A stretch of DNA of 64,000 nt from Halobacillus fulvus (GCA_004078665.1 SCFO01000002.1:372001-436000); one strand, 5' to 3'; shown: positions 53,176-61,571, counted from the first letter of the stretch. The notes: generated from the sequence alone by a model not told the origin. A program made the numbers and translations.

Positions 53176-53744
53176 AGCAAATGTCTGATGTTCTGTTTTT
53201 AGATAAGCGGTTCGGCTTTTTCCTGTACCTTGTCGTGGAAGCTATTATGTTTGCGACACTATTTGCCACCTATATTATTTTTACACCGGCAGAAAGAGGA
53301 GCGCATCCCTCGGAAGTATTTGAATGGAAAACGGTCGCTTTGACCTCGATCTTTTTGCTTTCAAGCAGTGGGACATTGCTGATGGCAGAGAAAGGTTTGA
53401 AAAATTGGAGTCGGAAATGGATTTGGGTCGGACTTGTAACGACCTTTTTACTTGGAGCTATTTTTATGGGGCTCGAAATTCATGAGTTCTATAAATATGC
53501 TCATGAAGGCTATACGCTTTCCATGAATAACTTTCTTGGAGCTTTTTATGTATTAGTCGGCCTACACGCTTCCCACGTTGCTTTTGGACTAGGATGGATG
53601 ATCAACCTGATGATCCAGTTTACAAAAGATATGCCGAGAGCTTTATTTATTGAAAAGCACAAGATCTTTAATTACTATTGGCACTTCGTCGATGTCGTCT
53701 GGGTGTTAATCGTCACCATCGTGTACCTCCCTTATTTGTTTTAA
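53172..53744 (+). CDS. Cytochrome c oxidase subunit III
   Basis: 190-aa, five-helix subunit III: FFLYLVVEAIMFATLFATYIIF, GLEIHEFYKYAHEGYTLSMNNFLGAFYVLVGLHASHVAFGLGW and HFVDVVWVLIVTIVYL with the conserved Glu and His. ATGA overlap with subunit I. Its TAA stop lies at the very edge of palindromic repeat copy C. No subunit IV (CtaF) or assembly genes (ctaA, ctaB, ctaG) follow. Confidence 0.93.
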   Translation: MKQMSDVLFLDKRFGFFLYLVVEAIMFATLFATYIIFTPAERGAHPSEVFEWKTVALTSIFLLSSSGTLLMAEKGLKNWSRKWIWVGLVTTFLLGAIFMGLEIHEFYKYAHEGYTLSMNNFLGAFYVLVGLHASHVAFGLGWMINLMIQFTKDMPRALFIEKHKIFNYYWHFVDVVWVLIVTIVYLPYLF

Positions 53745-53889
53745 CGTTCACTTTTTCATGCAGAACTTGGAGGGGCCGGAAATCACTCGCTTTCCATGGG
53801 CGGGCGCTAAGCTCCTGCGGGATCTTAGCCTGCCCCCCATAGGAGTCTCGCCATTTCCCGCTCCTCCTCCCAAAAAGGTGAACGGAAAC
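53738..53889 (+). repeat. Palindromic dispersed repeat, copy C
   Basis: Left end GTTTTAACGTTCAC (imperfect counterpart of the right end GTGAACGGAAAC), inner CGCTTTCCATGGGCGGGCGC, a shortened centre CTAAGCTCCTGCGGGATCTTAG, then CCCATAGGAGTCTCGCC and ATTTCCCGC. The left end contains the subunit III stop codon. Confidence 0.9.
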
Positions 53890-53989
53890 ATCAAATGCAG
53901 GACGCTTATGAACAATCTTCACGCCATATTTATGCCTGTTTTTCATATAATCAAATCGTTTGTATATAAGGTGGTCTCTATCATTTTTA

Positions 53990-54030
53990 TAAGGAGGATC
54001 CGGGAAGTGAGTCGTTCCGGATCCTCCTTA
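53990..54030 (+). terminator. Strong inverted repeat, possible terminator of the cox operon
   Basis: Fourteen-base perfect arms TAAGGAGGATCCGG / CCGGATCCTCCTTA with a 13-base loop, followed by ACCTTTT. The T tract is imperfect. The left arm includes an AAGGAGG Shine-Dalgarno-like sequence, but no ORF follows. Confidence 0.5.
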
Positions 54031-54057
54031 ACCTTTTAACAGAAACTTTCTATAACC

Positions 54058-54780
54058 TTAATAGAAACGACTTTTTCGGAGAGCTTTGAATAAGAAAAGC
54101 ATGAGGATGAATATACATAAAGCCAGCAGCCCTAAATATAAATAGTAGCGGAATCCCTCACCTAATACATTCAACAATGTTCCGCCTCCGGGAGGTCGTT
54201 CTAAATAAAGGTAATTGGCCCCAAGCCACGGATTGATCAAGCCGATGAGACACGCGTAGGCGACGAGCCAACCGAACGATTTCCACAGTGTTTTCCAAGT
54301 GATGAGGACGTTTGTCGTCAAGACGAGGTATAGGCTTGTCCAGGAAATGGCCATGTGGTGAAGGAAGAATTTCCAAAACCGATAATGTTCATAATCATAA
54401 GGGAGGTCAGGCGTTACGATCGCAATCATTGCCGGAACCACACCTATGAAATAATTGAGTTTGATCGAAGCGGAATGTCGGGTGATCAAGGCGACCATCC
54501 CAAGCAGGCTAGCCACTCCACATAAATGGAGCGGAATGTATGTAGCCGCCTCCCATAAACCGTTCGTGTATGCCCAAACCTGATAGCTCACTTCTGATAA
54601 AAACAATAAACCAAACAGGATGCCCCGTACTGTCCGATCTGCTATTCGATTACGCGTTATGTATTTAGAAAAGGGAATGATCAAAATAAAACCGAGCAAA
54701 AAAACGCCAAGTATAATCAAATGGCTAATGCCGAAATACGTGAACGTCTGATCGCTCGTCGAACTGAACCATGATTGCAT
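54058..54780 (-). CDS. YwaF/TIGR02206 family membrane protein
   Basis: 240-aa membrane protein with about seven helices of the TIGR02206/YwaF family (unknown function). Characteristic stretches: WAYTNGLWEAATYIPLHLCGVASLLG, LNYFIGVVPAMIAIVTPDLPYDY and HHMAISWTSLYLV, ending in a hydrophobic helix and a basic tail. Weak ribosome site (AGGATG). Monocistronic. Confidence 0.82.
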   Translation of the reverse strand: MQSWFSSTSDQTFTYFGISHLIILGVFLLGFILIIPFSKYITRNRIADRTVRGILFGLLFLSEVSYQVWAYTNGLWEAATYIPLHLCGVASLLGMVALITRHSASIKLNYFIGVVPAMIAIVTPDLPYDYEHYRFWKFFLHHMAISWTSLYLVLTTNVLITWKTLWKSFGWLVAYACLIGLINPWLGANYLYLERPPGGGTLLNVLGEGFRYYLYLGLLALCIFILMLFLFKALRKSRFY

Positions 54781-54856
54781 CTATACACATCCTAGTGAAA
54801 CAATATAAGCTGTGCTATGATTCTACCATAGTTTATATAGAAGAAAGAGGAATGAT

Positions 54857-55075
54857 ATGAAGAACGTCAACTGTTTTGAGTGCAAACATTTCAAAACGAC
54901 ATGGAATCCCGTCTTTCCGAGAGCATGCCAAGCGTATGGATTCAAGACGAAGGAAATGCCTTCGAATTATGTTTTGAAAACAACGGGAACTTCCTGTCTG
55001 CAATTTGAACCCAAACGTGCTGGAAACAGTGCGGGGCAAGGAGATAGCCAGTCAAAAATCGATTTTCGACTGTAA
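54857..55075 (+). CDS. Small four-cysteine protein
   Basis: 72-aa protein MKNVNCFECKHFKTTWNPVFPRACQAYG..., with Cys at 6, 9, 24 and 47 (CFEC, RAC, TSC), suggesting a metal site. Homologues in Bacilli are often labelled uracil-DNA glycosylase, which this length cannot support; the tie is only genomic neighbourhood with ung in relatives. AAGAAAGAGGAATGAT precedes the ATG. Function unknown. Confidence 0.72.
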   Translation: MKNVNCFECKHFKTTWNPVFPRACQAYGFKTKEMPSNYVLKTTGTSCLQFEPKRAGNSAGQGDSQSKIDFRL

Positions 55076-55167
55076 ATAAAATGAAATTTCAGAATATATA
55101 TAGACACATACTAATTCTATGGTATGCTTATGATTATTTAGAAATAGAGTGAGGGGAGTTGAGTATT

Positions 55168-56511
55168 ATGGCAAGAGAAAAATGGGGGACGAAACTAGGC
55201 TTTATGCTGGCCGCGATGGGTTCAGCTGTAGGTCTAGGAAACATATGGAGATTTTCCTTCGTCGCAGGTGAAAATGGCGGAGGCGCATTCTTAATTTTAT
55301 ATTTAGCATTTGTCGTCCTCATCGGAGTGCCATTATTACTTACAGAAGTGAGTATAGGGAGAAAAGCAGAGAGCGATGTGGTCGGTTCTTTTAAGAAACT
55401 GGCGCCGGGTACACCATGGCATTTAACGGGGTTCTTCGGAATCGCAAGTGCTTTTCTAATTTTGAGCTTTTACGCCGTTGTAGCTGGCTGGGCGATTTAT
55501 TATTTTTGGAATTATGTAAATGGTTCCTTCTTCAGCCAACCGGAAGTAGGCTACGATGGAGCGTTCGGACAATTCATCAGTCATAGCTGGCATCCAATTG
55601 GGTGGACAGCACTCTTTATGATCTTGACGATTGTCATTGTATTAAGTGGGGTTAAAAAAGGAATTGAAGCAGCGAATAAAATCTTCATGCCGCTATTGGC
55701 TATTCTTTTGATTGTATTGGCATTCTTCAGTCTTTCGCTAGACGGAGCTTCAGAAGGGATGAAGTTTCTATTCACCCCAGACTGGTCTGCTTTAAGTAAT
55801 CCGTCGATCTATATTGCGGCATTGGGGCAGGCGTTCTTTTCCTTAAGCTTAGGAATGGGAGCCATGCTGACGTATGGAAGTTACTTAAGAAAAGAAAACA
55901 AGCTGCCGAGTGCGACGCTCGGGATCGGTTTAATGGATACATTCTTTGCCATCATATCGGGTATTGTCATTTTCCCGGCAGTGTTCGCTTTCGGTATTGA
56001 CCCAAGTTCTGGTCCGCCTCTTGTATTCATTACGCTGCCGACCATTTTTGAACAAATGCCGTTTGGCGGAATCATCGGTCTTGTGTTCTTCTTCGCACTG
56101 ATTCTGGCATCTTTATCGTCTTCCGTTTCCATTCTCGAAGTGCCGACCGCATACTTCATGCGCGTGTTCGGATGGACGCGATTTGCGACAAGTGTCTTGA
56201 TGGGATCCATCATGTTTGTATTCGGAATTGCTGTTTCTCTTGGATTCGGTATTTGGTCAGGTGTGACTCCAATTGGAGATCGGAACATTTTAGACTCCAT
56301 GGATTACCTGGCATCAAATATCTTCCTCCCACTTGGAGGTTTGTCTATGGCTTTACTTGTTGGGTGGTATATGAAAAAAGCAACGGCGCTCGAGTCTGCC
56401 GATTTGTCCACTTCTCCAATCGGTTCCTTCTGGTATGGGATCATCAAATTCGTGGCACCTATTTTGATTTTACTGATATTCCTGAACTCTTCAGGACTAC
56501 TCCAGTTTTAA
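55168..56511 (+). CDS. Neurotransmitter:sodium symporter (SNF) family transporter
   Basis: 447-aa Na+-coupled symporter of the LeuT-fold SNF family with about 11 helices. Helix 1 signature KLGFMLAAMGSAVGLGNIWRFSF carries the Na+ and substrate contacts; also GGGAFLILYLAFVVLIGVPLLLTE and LASLSSSVSILEVPTAYFM (helix 8). Substrates are usually amino acids. ATG 55168 is set by GAGGGGAG; a TTG nine bases earlier overlaps that site. Closed by a strong terminator. Confidence 0.92.
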   Translation: MAREKWGTKLGFMLAAMGSAVGLGNIWRFSFVAGENGGGAFLILYLAFVVLIGVPLLLTEVSIGRKAESDVVGSFKKLAPGTPWHLTGFFGIASAFLILSFYAVVAGWAIYYFWNYVNGSFFSQPEVGYDGAFGQFISHSWHPIGWTALFMILTIVIVLSGVKKGIEAANKIFMPLLAILLIVLAFFSLSLDGASEGMKFLFTPDWSALSNPSIYIAALGQAFFSLSLGMGAMLTYGSYLRKENKLPSATLGIGLMDTFFAIISGIVIFPAVFAFGIDPSSGPPLVFITLPTIFEQMPFGGIIGLVFFFALILASLSSSVSILEVPTAYFMRVFGWTRFATSVLMGSIMFVFGIAVSLGFGIWSGVTPIGDRNILDSMDYLASNIFLPLGGLSMALLVGWYMKKATALESADLSTSPIGSFWYGIIKFVAPILILLIFLNSSGLLQF

Positions 56512-56520
56512 TGAATGCTT

Positions 56521-56556
56521 AACCGTCCAGAGCCTCGTGCTCTGGACGGTTTTTTA
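56521..56556 (+). terminator. Rho-independent terminator
   Basis: AACCGTCCAGAGC / GCTCTGGACGGTT stem with a short loop and T6. Confidence 0.9.
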
Positions 56557-56665
56557 TATGTTCATATCCAGGGAGGAAATGGTTTACGCTTTTTCATCAA
56601 GACAGAATAGAGCGGAACGTGTTAAACTACGACAGTATAATGATAAAAAAAGGAGCTTGACTGAA

Positions 56666-56962
56666 ATGGCTATTTCCACTCAAAACGTATTAAAGAAAAT
56701 GTCCAACGAAATACAGGAAGCCATGCTTCAGCATACAGATCAGCAAAAGGTGCGGGAACATGTCCGTTCGGTCCGACTGCTTGCCGATCTTCTTCTTGAG
56801 CAAGAAGAAGCGTCAGTGCAACCGTCGCAATCTGTTCAAGGGCCAACCGCTGAAGAGGTTCGTCAAATGATGGGGGCAGAGCCTTCGCCTTCTAAGTCGT
56901 CGGCCTCAAAAGACAAGATAGATCATGATGAAGCAAATGGACCATCCATTTTTGACTTTTAA
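56666..56962 (+). CDS. ywdI: YwdI family (DUF5327) protein
   Basis: 98-aa soluble protein. N-terminal helical pair AISTQNVLKKMSNEIQEAM and VREHVRSVRLLADLLLEQEE is typical of YwdI; the C-terminal half is low complexity (Ser/Pro/Asp) ending IFDF. Start ATG 56666 follows AAAAAGGAG by ten bases; the longer open frame upstream lacks a site. Next to ywdK as in B. subtilis, though ywdJ is missing between them. Function unknown. Confidence 0.82.
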   Translation: MAISTQNVLKKMSNEIQEAMLQHTDQQKVREHVRSVRLLADLLLEQEEASVQPSQSVQGPTAEEVRQMMGAEPSPSKSSASKDKIDHDEANGPSIFDF

Positions 56963-56977
56963 CAGGGGGAAGACAGA

Positions 56978-57346
56978 ATGAAAATCTTTTTTATTTTAGC
57001 TGCATTAAACGGATTTCTTTCCGTAGCGCTCGGGGCTTTCGGAGCCCATGGATTAGAAGGGAAGGTTTCGGAGAAGGGGCTTGGTCAATGGGAAAAAGCC
57101 GTTGATTATCAAATGTTCCACACGATGGCGCTGTTTGTAACGGGCTTATTGATGAGTAAATTCGAGACGGGTCTGTTGACAAGTGCCGGATGGTTCTTTT
57201 TAATCGGAATCATTTTATTCTCAGGAAGTCTTTATATTTATGCGCCGACAGGAATCAAGACATTCGCCATGATTACACCATTAGGCGGCCTCTCGTTCCT
57301 AATCGGCTGGGTCCTGCTAGGCTACGCCGTCATCAAACATCTCTAA
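56978..57346 (+). CDS. ywdK: DUF423 family membrane protein (YwdK)
   Basis: 122-aa protein with four helices and the family signature LNGFLSVALGAFGAHGLEGK near the start, then YQMFHTMALFVTGLLM and TPLGGLSFLIGWVLLGYA. Unknown function; conserved in Bacilli between ywdI and gerQ/cwlJ. Starts 15 bases after ywdI with ACAGGGGGAAGAC, so the two form an operon. Repeat copy D follows. Confidence 0.9.
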   Translation: MKIFFILAALNGFLSVALGAFGAHGLEGKVSEKGLGQWEKAVDYQMFHTMALFVTGLLMSKFETGLLTSAGWFFLIGIILFSGSLYIYAPTGIKTFAMITPLGGLSFLIGWVLLGYAVIKHL

Positions 57347-57360
57347 GCATCAATGAAGAG

Positions 57361-57529
57361 GTTCCGTTCTCAAAACTAGAAGTAGGAGGAGCGGGAAATG
57401 ACTCGCTTTCCATGGGCGGGCGCTGAGCTTCCTCGGGCTAAAGCCCTGCGGGATCTCAGCCTGCCCTTTCCTCCCCATAGGAGTCTCGCCATTTCCCGCC
57501 CCTCCTGCCATAATGTGAGGAACGGAAAC
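57361..57529 (+). repeat. Palindromic dispersed repeat, copy D (most complete)
   Basis: Ends GTTCCGTTCTC and GAGGAACGGAAAC. Nested inverted arms: GGAGCGGGAAATG with CATTTCCCGCCCC, GACTCGCTTTCCATGGG with CCCATAGGAGTC, GGGCGCTGAG with CTCAGCCTGCCC, and the central hairpin GGGCTAAAGCCC. Almost the whole element can fold into one long hairpin. Confidence 0.92.
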
Positions 57530-57646
57530 ATTACTTGTAGCAGTTGGTAGACCAATTCTTATGAACAAGTAAACAATATACACGTAGTCGTGAGTAATCG
57601 TCATGTTACCGTAACAAGATCATTATTTACTCCTTCTAGGGCGGGA

Positions 57647-57895
57647 TTAGAAGTAGAGGATCGTTGAAAACAATAAGATAATCAGGGCACGAAGCATCTG
57701 GATGATTGCATCTGCCTTCTGCTGCTTCTGAGTTGCAATTAAAGCGTCAAACAAGAAGCTGGCAGAAAGAACATAAAACATAAGCAAAATAATCCACTGA
57801 TGATCAAGTTTGAAGAGACCAAGAATACATAAGAGGACAGCGAGGAGCAAGGTGCCGAGCTGTGCTTTTTGATAGTTTTCATACGGATGTTTCAT
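57647..57895 (-). CDS. Small uncharacterised membrane protein
   Basis: 82-aa protein with three hydrophobic segments (LGTLLLAVLLCILGLF, IILLMFYVLSASFLFDAL, ALIILLFSTILYF) separated by a basic/Gln-rich loop ATQKQQKADAI. Good ribosome site AAGGGTGAGCTT before ATG. Family not recognised. It lies downstream of gerQ, behind that gene's terminator, so it has its own promoter. Confidence 0.65.
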   Translation of the reverse strand: MKHPYENYQKAQLGTLLLAVLLCILGLFKLDHQWIILLMFYVLSASFLFDALIATQKQQKADAIIQMLRALIILLFSTILYF

Positions 57896-57940
57896 AAGCT
57901 CACCCTTTTCTATTAGGGTTGATAGAATACACCTAAAGGG

Positions 57941-57972
57941 AAAAACTCGCTACGTCTATAGCGAGTTTTTTA
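57941..57972 (-). terminator. Terminator of the cwlJ-gerQ operon
   Basis: AAAACTCGCTA / TAGCGAGTTTT around a short loop, with A and T runs on both sides. Confidence 0.85.
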
Positions 57973-57984
57973 AAGCTGACAACT

Positions 57985-58467
57985 TTATCTTGGCGGATAA
58001 TTGACTAAGCCTGGGCTCGCTCCATTAAAAGGATAGGAATAATTGATTTCCTCATCGAACGTAATGTAATCAAGATAGACCATTAGAAGTAAGTATCGTT
58101 TTCCTGTTTGTGGGTCGCTGAGAATGATGTGATCTCTTCCAGCCGCTTCTATAATTCCTTTGAAAACTTTCGCATTCCACTGGTCATTGTTTTCGAACGT
58201 CATATATACGGTCGCTTCTTTACCAGCATTCAATCGAAGAATGTTTTCAATATAGGATTCTTCTGCCGGTAACATGTTCGGCGGATTGATTCCGCCCGTA
58301 AATTGTCCTTGAGGCATTTGCGGCACTTGCAGCCCGCCTGTTTGATTGGACATCGGGGCGCTTGGATAATAATACAAGTAAGGGTTAGTTGACGGGTAAT
58401 AAGGGGAGGTTCCAGGCTGATACATCGGTTGCCCTTGCCCACCCATAGGTGATTTCTTCTGTGCCAA
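57985..58467 (-). CDS. gerQ: Spore coat protein GerQ
   Basis: About 160-aa inner coat protein needed for localising CwlJ and for Ca-DPA germination; it is cross-linked by the coat transglutaminase. N-terminal half is Pro/Tyr/Gln/Gly rich (SPYYPSTNPYLYYYPS); the conserved C-terminal domain is ESYIENILRLNAGKEATVYMTFENNDQWNAKVFKGIIEAAGRDHIILSD region, ending YITFDEEINYSYP. I favour a TTG start at 58467, eight bases behind AGGAG; ATG 58473 and GTG 58476 lie too close to it. Paired with cwlJ, as in other Bacillaceae. Confidence 0.93.
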   Translation of the reverse strand: MAQKKSPMGGQGQPMYQPGTSPYYPSTNPYLYYYPSAPMSNQTGGLQVPQMPQGQFTGGINPPNMLPAEESYIENILRLNAGKEATVYMTFENNDQWNAKVFKGIIEAAGRDHIILSDPQTGKRYLLLMVYLDYITFDEEINYSYPFNGASPGLVNYPPR

Positions 58468-58487
58468 TTCCATCACTCCTCATATAA

Positions 58488-58910
58488 TTAATAAACATCT
58501 GGACAATCAGAACGGGTAGGGGAGTAGAAACAGTGAGATTTGTATCGTCCCGTATTCCATTGGCCGAACCATTGTGCAGGGCAGCTCCCAGAAGGCATGA
58601 AAAACCAAAGTGAATTCGTGGCCGGATGATAACGCAATCCTTTGATCACTCTACGTGCCAGTCTGATATCCTGCTCACGGGCCCGCTGATAAAAGTAGCC
58701 TTTTTGAGTGGCTTCAAATCCGCCGGGGCTTTGAAAAACCATTTTTCGAATGGTGTCGATCGTCTTGAAATCGATGCAATTTCCGCGGACACGATTGATT
58801 CCTGTGTTTCCGACCATTAGCATTCCCAGTTGTCCATCCCCTTCAGCTTCCGCTCTCATCAGTCTGGCTAGCAGCTTAACGTCTTCTTCGGTGTATGGTA
58901 CAACAGCCAT
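58488..58910 (-). CDS. cwlJ: Spore cortex-lytic cell wall hydrolase CwlJ
   Basis: 140-aa SleB/CwlJ-family hydrolase that degrades spore cortex peptidoglycan in response to Ca-DPA. Seen: LLARLMRAEAEGDGQLGMLMVGNTGINRV with the catalytic Glu, and the hydrolase end NSLWFFMPSGSCPAQW, GRYKSHCFYSPT. No signal peptide, as is normal for CwlJ (coat-localised). Start ATG 58910 follows AGAGGTGAC. 20-bp gap to gerQ, same transcript. Confidence 0.94.
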   Translation of the reverse strand: MAVVPYTEEDVKLLARLMRAEAEGDGQLGMLMVGNTGINRVRGNCIDFKTIDTIRKMVFQSPGGFEATQKGYFYQRAREQDIRLARRVIKGLRYHPATNSLWFFMPSGSCPAQWFGQWNTGRYKSHCFYSPTRSDCPDVY

Positions 58911-59123
58911 GCTGTCACCTCTTTTGCATACAGGCATGAAAGGTTGTTCTTTAACACTATATGTACAAAGGGATGGGGGTTATGATGAAAAAATATTTTC
59001 CTTAATCCTTCCATATACAAAACTCGTAATGAGTATATAACTATATATAAAATGCACGTCACAATTTCATGCATCGTCGATTTGTAAGGGTGAAATAGAT
59101 CATAAACAGTATGAGGAACGTTC

Positions 59124-59238
59124 ATGAGAAGGCGAAAGAAAAAGGATCCCTGAATGGATGATCTACCCTCTCCGAATTCTTATGTGGCTGTTAAGAGGTC
59201 TAGGTAGTTTAATAAAAGGAGTATTTGATGAGGGGTAA
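59124..59238 (+). pseudogene. Possible 37-codon micro-ORF split by a frameshift
   Basis: ATG 59124 behind GAGGAA opens MRRRKKKDP and stops. In the neighbouring frame the sequence continues RIPEWMIYPLRILMWLLRG and then LGSLIKGVFDEG to TAA 59238. Dropping one A from the A5 run at 59139-59143 joins them to one basic-plus-hydrophobic protein of 37 aa, shaped like a small membrane-associated peptide. It is uncertain whether this is a real gene, a mutation or a homopolymer sequencing error. A terminator follows. Confidence 0.35.
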
Positions 59239-59254
59239 GGTAGTTTCCTTGAAC

Positions 59255-59291
59255 GAAAAAAGCGCTTGGATCAGTCCAAGCGCTTTTCTTT
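59255..59291. terminator. Bidirectional terminator
   Basis: AAAAAGCGCTTGGA / TCCAAGCGCTTTT with a TCAG loop, ahead of the 3' end of hemQ. Confidence 0.85.
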
Positions 59292-60027
59292 ATACATTTA
59301 AGAAGGATTCAACAGCTTCAGGCTTCAAGATGTTTCCGACATAGAAAGAACCAAAATCGCCGTAGCGGGAGGTAACTTCGTCAAAACGCATCTCATAAAC
59401 CAGCTTCTTGAATTGAAGAACGTCATGAGCAAACAGGGTCACGCCCCATTCCCAATCGTCAAAGCCGATAGATCCGGTAATGATTTGACGGATTTTACCT
59501 GCGTATTGACGGCCTGTCATGCCGTGTTCATACATTAATTTTGCACGTGAATCTTTTTCGAGGACATACCAGTTGTCGTTGCCTTGACGACGCTTGTCCA
59601 TCGGGTAGAAGCAGACATGGTTCCACTTTGGAAGAGTCGGCTTCAGACGCGCTTGAATTTCCGGATCGTTTTCATCCGCATTCCCCATGTAGTTGGACAA
59701 TTCGACAACAGAAACGTATGAATAAGCTGGCTTCGTGAACTCAGCTAATTTTGTTTTGTTGAAAGCTGTTTCGATTTCGTTCAGTTCTTCCATCGTTGGG
59801 CGCAGAATCATCATCATGAGGTCTGCTTTTTGGCCAACAATGCTATATAAGGCGTGGCTGCCTTGTTTTTCTTTTTCCATTCCTTCCCATTTCTCGAGCA
59901 TTTGCTGGAATTCATGGATTGCCTGCTCGCGTTCTTCCGCGCTCGCGTGTTTCCATGATGTCCAGTCGATGGAACGGAAATCATGCAGACAATACCAACC
60001 ATCCATCGTAACTACTGCTTCTGGCAT
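59290..60027 (-). CDS. hemQ: Coproheme decarboxylase HemQ
   Basis: 245-aa chlorite-dismutase-fold enzyme that oxidatively decarboxylates coproheme to heme b in the Gram-positive heme route. Seen: [17 protein letters not shown], the catalytic Tyr/Lys region [14 protein letters not shown], the proximal His in [20 protein letters not shown] and the heme pocket [14 protein letters not shown], with [16 protein letters not shown] near the end. Length is that of Firmicutes HemQ. Divergent neighbour of pta, as in B. subtilis (ywfI-ywfJ). Confidence 0.95.
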   Translation of the reverse strand: MPEAVVTMDGWYCLHDFRSIDWTSWKHASAEEREQAIHEFQQMLEKWEGMEKEKQGSHALYSIVGQKADLMMMILRPTMEELNEIETAFNKTKLAEFTKPAYSYVSVVELSNYMGNADENDPEIQARLKPTLPKWNHVCFYPMDKRRQGNDNWYVLEKDSRAKLMYEHGMTGRQYAGKIRQIITGSIGFDDWEWGVTLFAHDVLQFKKLVYEMRFDEVTSRYGDFGSFYVGNILKPEAVESFLNV

Positions 60028-60179
60028 GGTATGATCGCTCCTTTTTTATGAGTGTTGTAATATCAAGAACTCCTCTACCAATATAACACAACTGCTGTCA
60101 TCACTTCATTTCCCCGACTCGATACCAAGCGCCGCCACCATCTTTTGTGAACATTTATTGTCTTTGGTTATGAATCAAA

Positions 60180-60250
60180 TGGGCAGCGCCTCCCCCATGG
60201 AAAGCGAGTTATTTCATGACCTTCCATAGACTGCAATACAAAACGGAAAC
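60180..60250 (-). repeat. Palindromic dispersed repeat, copy E (truncated)
   Basis: Keeps CCCATGGAAAGCGAGTTATTTC and the AACGGAAA end but lacks the other half. Same orientation as copy A. It lies in the 386-bp hemQ-pta gap, in which I see no gene. Confidence 0.65.
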
Positions 60251-60413
60251 AAAATACCTTGATGATGAATATTGACTTAAAGTATGAGATGGGAGAAAAG
60301 AGGGTAAAGTGAAATTGGAATCGCTTCATCGGAAAAATTTGATTCGAACCACTTTCATTTGAACACAAAACGTCTTATCATGTATAACAGAATGAAAAAA
60401 TGGAGGGTTAAAC

Positions 60414-61385
60414 ATGAGTAACCTATTTGATACATTGAAAGCCAAGATCGATGGAAAAGGCAAGAAAATCGTATTTCCAGAAGCATTGGATGAACGTATT
60501 CTTACAGCAGTCAGTCAGTTAGGTGCTGAAGGTCTTTTAACACCTGTATTAGTCGGAAATAAAGAAGAAGTGGAACAGAAAGCGTCTGACCTAAAAGTCG
60601 ATATTTCTAAAGCGGAAGTTTTGGATCCTGCTAATTACGAAGCTTTTGATGAAATGGTGGAAAGCTTTGTGGAACGCCGTAAAGGCAAAGCGACCGAAGA
60701 AAAAGCGCGTGAAATTCTTCAGGATGGAAACTATTTCGGTACGATGCTTGTATATATGGGCAAAGCAGACGGTCTAGTGAGCGGAGCAGCTCACTCTACA
60801 GCGGATACCGTACGTCCGGCTCTGCAAATCATTAAGACGAAGCCTGGTATCAAGAAAACATCTGGCGTGTTCATCATGGTACGCGATGAAGAGAAATATG
60901 TATTTGCAGACTGTGCGATCAACATCAGCCCTGACAGCCAGGACCTAGCTGAAATTGCCTTAGCGAGTGCGGAGACAGCCAAACTGTTTGATATTGATCC
61001 GAAAGTAGCGATGCTAAGCTTCTCAACACGTGGATCAGCTAAGTCTCCTGAAACAGAAAAAGTGACAGAGGCTGTTAAACTAGCGAAAGAGCAGAACAGT
61101 GATCTCATGATCGACGGTGAATTCCAGTTCGACGCTGCATTCGTTCCGTCTGTAGCCGAGAAAAAAGCTCCGGATTCTCCATTGAAAGGCGAAGCGAACA
61201 CATTTGTCTTCCCAAGTCTGGAAGCAGGAAATATCGGATACAAAATTGCCCAGCGCCTTGGTAATTTTGATGCGGTAGGACCGATCCTGCAAGGGTTGAA
61301 CCAGCCTGTCAACGACTTGTCCCGCGGTTGTAATGCGGATGATGTATACAAACTTGCGATCATCACAGCAGCTCAATCTGTATAA
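60414..61385 (+). CDS. pta: Phosphate acetyltransferase
   Basis: 323-aa enzyme interconverting acetyl-CoA and acetyl phosphate in the overflow (acetate) pathway. Family stretches: KKIVFPEALDERILTA, YFGTMLVYMGKADGLVSGAAHSTADTVRPALQIIKT with the CoA/phosphate site Ser and Arg, and VFPSLEAGNIGYKIAQRL with GPILQGLNQPVNDLSRGC. Short single-domain form of Bacillus. ATGGAGGG precedes the ATG. Followed by a strong terminator. Confidence 0.96.
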   Translation: MSNLFDTLKAKIDGKGKKIVFPEALDERILTAVSQLGAEGLLTPVLVGNKEEVEQKASDLKVDISKAEVLDPANYEAFDEMVESFVERRKGKATEEKAREILQDGNYFGTMLVYMGKADGLVSGAAHSTADTVRPALQIIKTKPGIKKTSGVFIMVRDEEKYVFADCAINISPDSQDLAEIALASAETAKLFDIDPKVAMLSFSTRGSAKSPETEKVTEAVKLAKEQNSDLMIDGEFQFDAAFVPSVAEKKAPDSPLKGEANTFVFPSLEAGNIGYKIAQRLGNFDAVGPILQGLNQPVNDLSRGCNADDVYKLAIITAAQSV

Positions 61386-61390
61386 AGAGA

Positions 61391-61418
61391 AAAGCCGGCT
61401 ACGTGCCGGCTTTTTTTC
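61391..61418 (+). terminator. Terminator of pta
   Basis: AAAGCCGGC / GCCGGCTTT with a TACGT loop and T run. Confidence 0.9.
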
Positions 61419-61571
61419 TGTTTTTTGGTGAATGATTACTCTGCATCCAATTAGGCAATTTTCGACTTTTTTCCACCTTTGTCTTGACAGCATTTCCTAC
61501 TTTCCTCCTGTAGGAAGAAATGGAAAAGTGTGCTTAGATAGTTTTAAAAGATTGAAGGAGGAAAATAAATC

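Noticed and set aside
54857-55075. Uracil-DNA glycosylase
   Set aside because: Homologues carry this label, but a 72-aa four-cysteine protein lacks all glycosylase motifs.
60791-61366. 191-codon open frame antisense to pta
   Set aside because: Lies wholly within pta, has no ribosome site and no domain; explained as a shadow of a GC-biased coding frame.
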